NCBI RefSeq assembly: GCF_027943255.1
Contig: NC_072896.1
Coordinates: 7,998,001 to 8,062,000, forward strand
Direction of reading: 5' to 3'
Length of the DNA: 64,000 bases
From: Anastrepha obliqua
Lineage: Eukaryota; Arthropoda; Insecta; Diptera; Tephritidae
How positions within the stretch are numbered: the stretch's first letter is position 1; every line of letters begins with the position of its first letter. Below the pieces are notes generated by a model, which saw only the letters and a list, made by a program, of their open reading frames with translations, was not told where the DNA came from and ran no database searches. A program made the position numbers and the translations under genes. Shown piece after piece: positions 54,908 through 64,000 of this stretch.

Positions 54908-55213
54908 TTTTTATTTATTTTTATTTTTCACTTATTTATTTTTTATTTATTTCCTTTTATTTTTTATTTATTTATTTTTATTTTTTATTTATTTATTTTT
55001 ATTTTTTATTTATTTCCTTTTACTTTTTATTTATTTAGTTTTATTTTTTATTTATTTATTTTTATTTTTTATTTATTTCATTTTATTTCTTATTTATTTA
55101 TTTTTATTTTTTGTTTATTTTATTTAATTTTTTATTTATATATTTTTATTTTTTATTTATTTATTTGTTTATTTTAATTTTTTATTTATTCATTTTTATT
55201 TTTTATTTATTTT
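54908..55213. repeat. (TTTA)n / TTTATTTTT tandem array
   Basis: About 300 bp of TTTATTTATTTTTATTTTT-type units with occasional C or G substitutions, an interrupted low-complexity array. Confidence 0.85.
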
Positions 55214-55344
55214 TTCCAAAGTAATTTTTTTTAATAGTTTTACTCGCAAGCATTATTTTTTCTGTTCTTGTGTGTTAATTAAAATATATTTTTTAGATTA
55301 TTTTATTTTGGAGCAAATTTTGTTTAGCATTTACATTTTTTATT

Positions 55345-56500
55345 TTCTATTGTTTTGTATCAAAAAAATTCTCACATGTCGTTTCAGCATTTCATAACAA
55401 AAGAATGCCGATATTTTATATTTTTTTTCTACAATTATTTTATTTCAACGCAAATTTTTCTCAAATGTCTTTTAGCATTGCATAACAAAACGATGCCGAT
55501 CTTTTATAATTTTTTTGTTTTTAATTTTTTCGCGCTATTCTTATATTTTTTGCAATTATTTTGTTTCAAAGCAAATTTTGTTCATTTTTTTTAAACCTTT
55601 TTTTCATAAAATTTTTCCTTAACTTATTTTGTTTACAAGCAAATTTTGCTCTCAAAATTTTTTTAACCATTTCATTTCTGTGCAATGCGATATTTAAAGA
55701 TTTTTTTGTTAATTTTTTTTCCTAAAAATAAAGTAAAATTTGTTTTCAATATTTTAAATTTTCTCGCGTTTTTTTGATAGTTGATTATGTTTTTGTTAAA
55801 GCAAATTTCGCCTTCAGTATATTTAAGGTATTTTATTTCAGGTAAGGCTTAAATACATTTTTTCTTCAATTTAATCTACAACTTTAATCAAGTTTTGTTT
55901 TCATTATTTTTTGTATACAATTTTAACTCTCAAAAATTGTTTAAATATTTTCTTTCAATGCAATACCACATTTAACATTTTTTTTGTTAATTTTTTTCCT
56001 AAAGCAAAGCTAAATTTGTTTTTAAAATTCTCTATTTTTTCGTGCCACTTTGTTGTTTTATTGGATTTTTTTTTTCAAAGCAAAATTTGCCCTACTCGTT
56101 ATTTTATTAGATTTTTTTTTCAAAGCAAATTTTTCTCAAATGTCTTTTAGCATTGCATAACAAAACAATGCCGATCTTTTATAATTTTTTTGTTTTTAAT
56201 TTTTTCGCGCTATTCTTATATTTTTTGCAATTACTTTGTTTCAAAGCAAATTTTGTTCTCATTATTTTTTTCATACAATTTTAAACATTTTTTCTTTTAA
56301 TAATTTTGTTTACAAGCAAATATTGCGCTCAAAAATTATTTAGATATTTTCTTTCAATGCAATACCACATTTAACATTTTTTTTGTTCATTTTTTTCCTA
56401 AAGCAAAACTAAATTTGTTTTTAAAGTTTTCTCTTCTTTCGCGCTAGTTTGTTATTTTATTAGAATTTTTTTTTCAAAGCAAATTGTGCCTTCAATGTAT
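55345..56500. repeat. Local higher-order repeat array (units A and B)
   Basis: Unit A (GCAAATTTTTCTCAAATGTC, TTTTAGCATTGCATAACAAA, ATGCCGATCTTTTATAATTT, CGCGCTATTCTTATATTTTT) occurs at about 55450-55585 and 56115-56252 with very few differences, and in diverged form at 55360-55450. Unit B (TTTCTTTCAATGCAATACCA, CATTTAACATTTTTTTTGTT, CCTAAAGCAAAGCTAAATTT) occurs at about 55920-56090 and 56290-56480, and in diverged form at 55630-55800. The order is therefore A'-A-B'-B-A-B. There is no coding capacity; open frames are by-products of T-rich sequence. Confidence 0.75.
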
Positions 56501-58492
56501 ACTATTTTATTTTTTTCTTCAATTTGTACCACAACTTAGAGCAAAATTTGCTTTCAATATTTTCAATTTATTTTTTATTGTTCTTATTTATGCATGAACT
56601 TTATGGCAATCACGTATCCTTTGAAGCAATTAAGTTCGTGGCGCCATTGTTTATTTGTTAAAACGGTCAGTTTCACAGCAATAAAAATTACTCTAAGGAT
56701 TGAAAACAAATAAACACTTTTTTTCTGTCACTCCACACACACCTTTAAAGGCAACAACAAACAAGCATATTAATGTAAAAAAATTGCCATTTTTCGCTTT
56801 CAGAATTCTTAACTCGTTTTGTGGCAACGAAATGAATGTAAGATTAAAACCTTTTTCTCACTTTTTACTATTTTTGTATTTCTGTATTTTTAGCTCACTG
56901 ACCAACTCTGTCTTGGCCCACACTTCATTATTGCTGGCGTGAGTCGCATAAAAAATATCACCAATTGTAGCCACCAAAATGATTCCGTTAAATTGGCGAA
57001 GGTCCAAGCAAAGCAAAAGCGTTAAGAATGAAAACAAAAACAGAAGATTGGATGAAATGGAAACAAAAACAAAAACAAAATAACATAATAAACACATTAT
57101 TTATTTTAGGTTTCAATAATTTGTTTCTCATATATTTTATATGCACTGCTTGTAATCAGATTCACACAATTTTACGTTTTTAATTGAGAGCCTTCCACTC
57201 AACATTCAACTGACAGCTTTTCTACTCGACAATCACCAAGTATTTATTCTTTTAATTTCACTTATTGTAGGTATTTCATTTTATTTTTTTAATAATCAGT
57301 TGAATAAACACTTTATGCAGAAGCGGGCAACAATAGGTTTGTTGTGTTATTTCTTTCGAATTTGACGCTTCACTTTACTTACAAAAATTGGTTTTTGTTT
57401 ACGCGTTTTGTTTCGTCTAAACACGCGTTATTTGATACGATCTAATTCGGCGTTTTATTATTTGAGCGAATGCTTATTGGATGTATTTGCGCGCTATAAC
57501 TCAACTAAATATTCACAACTTACTTTTCAAACTAAACAAAAGTCGCTTCTAAAAACTCACATGATCGCCAATGTTGCGAGAAAAACGAGTTGTGAGAAGT
57601 TAAATGGTGAGAAAGAGCGCAATAATAACAAAAACACGTGTGTAGCGAGAGAGAGTGTGTGTAACAGCTGAGCACGAGAGTGTGCATTGTTGTGCCAGGT
57701 GGTGTGTTTGTTTTATGCAGATCCGCAGCATGTTGCTAAGCAAAAATGTTGCGAGAAAATAGAGGTTTGCGCAAGCTATTGTAATTGTCAAGTAATGTAT
57801 AATATAAATGTTACACACACATGCATATGTGATTGTTGTAATTTTGTGTTATGCTTGCGTTATTTGTCTTTTATAATGAAACGGTGATTTCAATAGGTTC
57901 TTGATAGCTTTGCTTTTAAATAAAGTACAGAAAATTTTGATGTCAGACTGAAATTTATGATGTTTCTGGTGATTTACACGCGAATGATGGTTTGAAATGG
58001 CAATTTAAGCTCTGGTTATTTGAAGTCGGGTTAGCTGGATTATTGTGTATATTCTCGGAATTCACAAAACCCCATTAGGAAGGCTTGACAACTCCAATTA
58101 ATTGAGTTTTGTTTATAAATTTTTTATATTCATGTTGTTTGCATGTACTAGGTCTGTTTTGTTTGTGTATTGTTAGTAAATTGCTACTGAATAAATGGAA
58201 GATATTAACAAGAACTTGTGTATCCAATCTTCTAAGCCCACATCTACACCTTCCACTAAATGTGTCTTAATATCTGTGAAATAAAAAATAAAAAAAATAA
58301 AAATAATACCAGTTGCCAGTTTTCGTTTTGGTTAGCAGCTAACCGGCAGCTCGTCTTTCGGTCAACTTCAAGAGAAGTTAACTGGCAGAAATTTGCTAAC
58401 CAAACATTTAGAGATCACTTTTGTCGCCAACTGCAAACTATGTTCTGATGAAACGTTTAACAAGGCATTGAAAAAACGGCTATATGTACATA
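56501..58492. other. Non-coding span
   Basis: No gene was recognised. From about 57560 to 57880 the DNA is less A/T-rich with GAGAGAG and GTGTGT runs, but I found no motif-bearing frame. Confidence 0.4.
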
Positions 58493-59319
58493 ACACATGG
58501 GCTAAAAAGTCCCATACCTAAGAAAAAAATGGCACTAGTTTTATTGCATTCATCCGCTTTTTCAATTAGCACTAACCTTAAAAAGGGAGCTGTTAATGGA
58601 CCAAAAAGATACGATCTAATTCGGCGACCAAAAAGAATTTCGTGTTTTATTTTTGCACTGTTTCTTGATGGGGAAAAATACCGTTCAAGGAAAGCACTGG
58701 CTTGAAAAGTGTTACGGAGACGCCACTCCATCAGAAAAAAGCATTAAAACGAGGGTTTGCTGACTTGAAAAGTGATTGTAAAGACACCAATGATCCTCCA
58801 AATAAGACGGTAACACTAGAAAACATTAAAAAAATCCACAAAATCGTTTTGAATGTGAATCGAAAAATGAAGTTGCGTGAGTTAACTGACATCGTAAGAA
58901 TATCAAAAGAACGTGTGACTTTATATTGCATGAGCATTTAACTATGAGAAAGTTTTGTTCAAAGTGGATGCCGCGTTTGCTCTCTCAATTTCAAAGCTTC
59001 TTGAATTGAACTTCGAATTGCTAACAAATCCACCGTATTCGCCATACATATTTGCCTCCCAGCGACTACTGGCTGTTCAGACCTCAAAAAAATGCCCGGC
59101 GATAAGAAATTTCGCTCGACTGAAGAGGTTATCGCCGAAACTGAGGCCTATTTTGGAGGGAAAAAATAAATCGTCTACAAAAGTGGTATTGAAATGTTAG
59201 AGGGGCGCTGGAATGATTGCGTTGTTTTTGATAGAAATCGCACTGATGAATAAAGCTAGCTTTGAACAAAAAAAAAAGTGTTTTCTTTTATAGGCCCGGG
59301 ACTTTCAGGCCATGTGTTT
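58493..59319 (+). mobile_element. Irritans-type mariner, internally deleted
   Basis: The left end ACACATGGGCTAAAAAGTCC and, inverted, the right end ACACATGGCCTGAAAGTCCC (each near TA) resemble the GGCTGATAAGTCCC core of irritans (Himar-like) TIRs. At 827 bp it has lost about a third of the element. Confidence 0.78.
58596..59253 (+). pseudogene. Irritans-type mariner transposase relic
   Basis: ATG at 58596 gives MDQKRYDLIRRP, then frame changes. Recognisable pieces are HWLEKCYGDATPSEKS, ENIKKIHKIVLNVNRKMKLR, EHLTMRKFCSKWMPRLL (WVPRLL linker motif, with Met for Val) and NPPYSP, then PSDYWLFR (third Asp). The final GALE...DE stop at 59251 also matches. The region with the first two catalytic aspartates is deleted between the linker and NPPYSP. 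There are many stops. Confidence 0.78.
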
Positions 59320-61662
59320 TATACATAAATACATGGACGATTTCTCAATCACTTTTCTTCCACTTTAAAATATCAGTAGTATGACCAGACTAAAATATTG
59401 GTTGGCTAAAAATAGTATTCTAGTATTTAACTTAATGAATGTTCTGTCTTGAAAATGGGTAGATCTGCTAGTTTAAGGAAGACTTGTCAAAGTTTGCTGG
59501 CACTTTATATTTTTTCACAGAAGTTTTGAAAAAGTTTTCTATATTAATATCAGAGAGGCGTACCATCAAGTTGGTGCAGTTGCATGAGAGAAACGTGAAT
59601 TTCGAAGAAGAATGCAAGGAGAACAAACAACACACGAATAAATTGCACTCGTGCGACGTCACACACACAGCGATTCTGTCAAATTCACGAATAGCGGTAC
59701 GAGATGTACGCCACCTTTGCATTCTGTACTTTGTGGGCGACATTGTACCAACCCATTTTAATGGAATGTTAAAAGCCTTCTGGTGCAAAGAGTGATTGCT
59801 TACATTCTGCTAACATAACATTAACAAGTGAATGTTGTATGCTGCTGGCTTTGTGGATAATCTAAAAAGTATAAACAAATGCAGGTGCGAAAACTAAATC
59901 CAGAGTGAACAAATATTTTAGTGTTAATATGTATATTAATTTACTCGATTTTTAACTTTCTTTATTTACTGGAATTATTTTGCATTAAAATTTTAAAGTA
60001 ATAATAGGAGGTCACCATCATAAGGAACTCTGCAGGCTCAAATTGAATTAAAAACGCGCGCTATGTCATTTGATAGCATTAAAATTACATCCGAGTCGTT
60101 AAAGGCAGAAATGCATATTCAAAAATGGCATTCAGTTGGTTTTAATTGCAGATGCACAACATTTAAAATTATTTCATTCAACAAGAAGAGGAATATTTTT
60201 TAATCTCACATTTTCATTATCAAATAGTCACTTTGTCTTGCACATAAGTAAAATTGCATATTTACGCGTGATATGTGAATAAATTTTATTATTAAAAAGA
60301 AACAATACGAGTGGATAGTATTTTCACCATTTCCATTTTCAACAGATCGGATACGATTGAGTTGAAGAACCTTTTATTTTTTTGTTTTAAAAACAAAACT
60401 GTATTTATTTTTTTTTTCGCAAACAAACGACCGTTACATGACGCGCATAAAGCGACACTGAACTCGAAATCATATTGGAACTCCACCATTTGAGCTGACA
60501 ACTGAATTAAGCATTTCCCAATCTATACAACAGTGGCGACTTACGGCCGCAACAACACTGGGCCAGCCGCCTCAAGCAAATACACAGCATCCACAGCTCA
60601 ATAGCTGCGAGCAACTTCAACAATATACATAATTTTCAATGTGTTTTCCACGCCGTAAAGCAGCTCCCCCTGAACATAAAATACCTACATATGAATGTAA
60701 ACGAAAAGAGAATAAATGGCCATCAAAGCATTGGCGCCAAAGTGGCGACACTGGCGCGACTGTGCAAAAATAATAAAAACAAGTAAAAATGGTAGCTAGC
60801 CACATATAAGCGCGGAAGGATGAACCATTTTGATATCCTTGCAAATTTTATATCATGCCTTTTACCACGCACACACACATACATACCTACAGACATACAT
60901 CTATAACTACACACCGTGCAGCGTGCTATAGCATACGAGTAGTGAGCTTAGAAAAAGTTTAAATACAAAAACAATAATGCGGAAAAATAGTAAACAATCA
61001 GTTGGGTGGTGGCGTTGCAAAGTTTGGCATGGCGTGTTGCTAGGCACCCAGCAACCAAGTTAGTCAACCAGTTAGCGCGCCAGGATATGCGCCAATAAAT
61101 AAATGTGTATGCATGGATTTATGTATGTATGTATGTTTTTACGAGTGTGTGGTTGTGTCTTCGAATGTTAGTTTTTGTAGAAAATACAAATACATACATA
61201 CGCATCCGCACATATTATTTGTTATTGCATTTCCTGTTATTTTTACTTTTTGGTTGACGGATTTTTGGCGTCACTGAGTCTTGGCAAGAGGGTGGTGGCG
61301 CTGTTTGCTGGCAAATTTTGGCGCGTCAATGACGCCACTGCTACTTTGCACAGTCACAGAAGCTTTTCGCCAATTCGAGGGGCGATTTTGTGTCATATTT
61401 GTTATGTATATAAGTCCAGTAGTTGATTTGTATTCGAGTGTAATATACTTTAGTGCTGTGTGGATTTGTCTGAATTTATGTTTATTCCGTATATTTGGCA
61501 AGCATAATTTTGTGGGCAACACTAAATGCAAATGGCGTAGTAATGACCTCTAAAGATATGACAAAGAGAAAGAACCAGCAATACAACTTCAGGCTAGAGG
61601 GCAAGAGTTATTTGTGACTTGCATACAGCGGATGGGCGATATGTTTATGTGTGTCTATATTA
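59320..61662. other. Non-coding span
   Basis: No supported gene. From about 60480 to 61400 it is less A/T-rich and TE-free, with ATGT repeats near 61108-61135. Open frames near 59484 and 61281 lack any motif. Confidence 0.4.
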
Positions 61663-62767
61663 CATTTGGGTGCAGAATAATAGCAGCGCGACGTATTGAA
61701 AAGTTCTGGCTATTTATTTTATTTTTATTTTTTATAATAATATGGGTTATTATTAAGTTTGAAAAATTAAGAAAAAAAAATGTTTTTAATTTTAATTAAA
61801 ATTTTTTTTATTTTTACTTTTCATTGTTAAAATGTCAAAATTTCAAACTTTTTATTACATTTTAAAAATTTAATTTAAATAAAAAAAAATGTTCATTGTT
61901 AAAATGTCAAAATTTCCTACTTTTTAATCATAACTTTTTAGAAAAGTTTCAAGTATACAGTTTTTTATATCCATAATTCGCGCTTACACAATTTATTGGG
62001 TATTTGCCGCGCTCCTCCTCCAATTTGTGGCTGGCATGTTTATTTTTTTTTTTCAAATAGAGCTTTCCACAGTTTTATAGTATGCCGACTTTGGACGTCA
62101 GTTGGTTTTCTGTGAGAAGTTTTTTCATAACAGCAATGCACTCGGAGGCTTACTATTGTTTGACGAGGAGCTTTTTCTTTGACCATTTGGTGTTTCACGC
62201 ACCAAGCCATTCGGTCACGGTAGCCCCAGTTCTATAGCCCATTGCATTTTTCTATCGGTAATGTGTATTTTCTCCATATACATACAAAACTTTCAAGCAT
62301 TCGATATATGGTAAAAAAGGACAACTACGTCAACAAAAACAAAAAAAAAGATTATCAAAAATCAATGCAAATTTTGATCGACTTTAGAGCAAGGCACAAA
62401 TTATACCAAAATTGAATGAGGTACAAAACTGCATACCCAGAATTTTTCTTAAGAATCTGACAAAAAAGTTTAAAAATTTGGTGAACATTTTTTAATTATT
62501 TTTAAATTCTATACAAATTAACAGAATTTTTCTTAAGATTCTCACAAAAAAATGTTAATTTTAAAATTTTTTTTTTTTTAATTTTATACTACAAAATTTG
62601 AAATATTGAGTTATAGTGTTTTTATAATAAGATGAACAATTTTTTATAAAAAAAAATATAAAAAAGAAATTAAATAAAAAAAATATAAAAATGAAATTAA
62701 AAAAAAAAAAATTTAAATAGACATAAATTTGCAATTCGTTGCACTGCTATTATTCTGAACTCGAGTG
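61663..62767. mobile_element. Non-autonomous TIR DNA transposon (Tc1/mariner-like), copy 2
   Basis: The left end CATTTGGGTGCAGAATAATAG follows TA. The right end, inverted, reads CACTCGAGTTCAGAATAATAG and is followed by TA at 62768-62769. AATAATAGCAG with GCGACGTATT / GCAACGAATT continues each arm, so the TIR is about 35 bp. The 3' part is homologous to 1431-1737. No transposase frame remains. A SINE occupies the middle. Confidence 0.72.
61979..62224 (-). repeat. tRNA-derived SINE (minus), nested
   Basis: On the minus strand it begins GGCTACCGTGACCGAATGGC then TTGGTGCGTGAAACACC (tRNA-like head), passes through diverged body blocks (AAAGCTCC, GTCCAAAGTCGGCATAC) and ends at TGTGTAAGCGC. It lies within the TIR element 61663-62767. 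Confidence 0.68.
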
Positions 62768-63149
62768 TATAAACGCCTGTATAAAAATATAAAAAAGTTG
62801 TTACTTATAAATAATTATTTATGACTAACGAATTGCCAATAATCAAATGTGCCATTAAAGCAAAGTTCATTAGACTTTTTCAATTTTTATCAGAGTGAGT
62901 AGACTTGTGAGTTTCCTTTTTCTTAAGAGAAGAATTTTGTGCTAGTTTATAATATTCAGTATTTTTTTGTTTGTTGTGAAAGAAAACAAAACATTGATAC
63001 TACTCCCTTCTTACTTGAAGCATTCACGATATTTAGGACGACAATGCTTACTCTATCTTTGGCGCGATATGTGGCAAAGGTAAATGGCAGAAGCGCCACA
63101 ATCATGAACTTGAAAAACTGTACGTGCAACCGTCTGCAATAACCGCAAT
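62768..63149. other. Non-coding span
   Basis: No gene was recognised; A/T-rich. Confidence 0.45.
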
Positions 63150-63365
63150 AATGAGCAACAGATTGAGATGGGCAGGTCACATATTATGGGCTAAGTGGGA
63201 AGTCATAGAAGAAGGGCCGCCCGCCGCTTAGATAGATTGACGGTGTAGATGAAGAAGTAGGTTTTTTGGGATTTCGTGCATGGAGGATGCACACACGAAG
63301 CCGAGACAATTGGAGCCATGTGCTGCAGCAGGCGAATACACGACCAGGATTGTCCAGCCAAGAAT
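63150..63365 (+). pseudogene. RTE-like LINE C-terminal relic
   Basis: SNRLRWAGHI, then in a shifted frame WIDGVDEE, ARAWRTHTRSRDNWSHV-like and LQQANTRPGLSSQEC, follows the RTE post-RT order (RLRWxGHI ... R.W.D.V..D ... R..W). Two or more frameshifts. It differs from the 8688-9361 family. Confidence 0.55.
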
Positions 63366-63869
63366 GTTGGTATTTACTCTAATTTACTTTAACTTAAACT
63401 ATTCTCCCACCTTTGCCAAATGTAAGGCAAATTAATTTTTTTATACTAACAGTTTGTACATATTTCTTCCCAAAATATATTAAGTAGTACAAACCTGGTT
63501 TCGTATACATTAATGCTGCATAAATTTTTTGAACTTACCTGAAAAGATAGAAAAATAGTTTAATTAATTTTAGCTATTTTTGGCTTTTCTTGTTCTTGTC
63601 TTAAAGGTGTATTATAAATTAGAAGAAGAGACACTTGTATATATAAAAATTTAAGATTCCCTCAATATGAATTTAGCTTATAAAAATAATAATATTTTTG
63701 CAGTATCTATAATATTAAACATCAGTTTAATAAAAAATCTTTCAAAAGATGCATCTAGATGTTGTTTAAAAAAAAACTTGTAGAAATTTAGATTTTCAGG
63801 TTTCACTATTTTTATTCAAAATATGGCTCTGAAAAATTATATGTGAAAAATGATAACATATAAATGTTC
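63366..63869. other. AT-rich non-coding span
   Basis: No gene was recognised. Confidence 0.45.
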
Positions 63870-64000
63870 ACCACGAGCTCGCCTACAGATACAATTCGCC
63901 AAATAGTCGATTCACGAATACCCAATTGTTGAAAATTTCGAGATATCGATACTAAGGGTTGTTCAGAACGTCCAGGGTTGCTCAGAATGTCCGCTAGTCC
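63870..64000 (-). pseudogene. Possible mariner-type transposase HTH fragment
   Basis: On the minus strand NPGRSEQPLVSISRNFQQLG and IRESTIWRIV resemble the second HTH of rosa/IS630-type transposases (…SISRRAQQLG...STxWRIL). The window ends here, so this may be the edge of a further element. Confidence 0.35.

Noticed and set aside
54908..56150. Phe/Leu-rich frames that look like membrane proteins
   Set aside because: They are translations of T-rich repeats.
59484..59795. 103-codon frame on plus with a similar-length frame opposite
   Set aside because: Both strands are open by chance over about 300 bp; no family motif.
60541..60840. Possible 5' UTR or small gene in a higher-GC stretch
   Set aside because: Ser/Asn/Gln-rich codons are suggestive, but the frames are short and there is no start, splice or conservation evidence.
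1..64000. CRISPR array, operon, bacterial insertion sequence or integrated virus
   Set aside because: The spaced direct repeats are microsatellites or tandem arrays; there are no cas-like, capsid-like or LTR/integrase sequences. All reverse transcriptase is LINE-type.

Overview
This window is TE-rich, AT-rich animal nuclear DNA, most likely from a higher fly, and probably a tephritid fruit fly. That placement is inference. It rests on mariner, Tc1, LOA and RTE-like elements, long ATGT/ACAT microsatellites, a tRNA-headed SINE, and several degraded mariner copies with D,D41D spacing, a spacing I associate with the 'rosa' subfamily of tephritids. There are no bacterial-type operons. I found no convincing host protein-coding exon and no tRNA or rRNA gene. 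Nearly every reading frame with recognisable homology belongs to a transposable element.

Layout. 0.35-1.74 kb: a terminal-inverted-repeat (TIR) element holding a SINE. 1.98-3.4 kb: a decayed Tc1 transposase split by a rosa-like mariner. 6.1-9.6 kb: a MITE, a short LINE 3' end, and an RTE-like LINE relic ending in a hexanucleotide repeat. 11.1-12.4 kb: a Mos1-like mariner with an uninterrupted 345-codon transposase on the minus strand. 13-15 kb: Helitron-like ends and a foldback MITE. 17.2-18.1 kb: a rosa-like mariner. 22.5-24.6 kb: a Tc1-like element interrupted by a nearly complete mariner. 24.8-25.9 kb: transposase and LINE relics. 28.0-31.8 kb: a rosa-like relic, an I-like LINE tail, a SINE, and a mellifera-type mariner carrying a LINE insertion. 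33.8-37.3 kb: three rosa-like fragments, a 237-bp LINE copy and a near-perfect palindrome. 40.4-45.8 kb: a near-complete LOA-clade LINE with a 12-bp target site duplication, inserted in an older RTE-like LINE. 47.3-48.2 kb: a mariner relic split by a SINE. 49.3-51.8 kb: AT-rich tandem repeats and a rosa-like mariner. 52.8-56.5 kb: LOA and SINE fragments and a local higher-order repeat array. 58.5-59.3 kb: an irritans-type mariner relic. 61.7-62.8 kb: a second copy of the first TIR element, again holding a SINE. 63.1-64 kb: LINE and transposase scraps.

The relationships between the elements are the main content. At least seven insertions sit inside older elements and give a relative chronology, often with exact TA or longer target duplications. 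Two elements look youngest: the Mos1-like mariner (open frame, aspartates at 156/249/284) and the LOA LINE (intact 1206-codon ORF2, ORF1 broken by one base). The remaining sequence, about half of the window, looks like intron or intergenic DNA: A/T runs, microsatellites and CAG/CAA-rich stretches. A weak core-promoter candidate near 27.1-27.7 kb is the only hint of a host gene. All homology statements come from recognising family motifs by eye; no database search was run.
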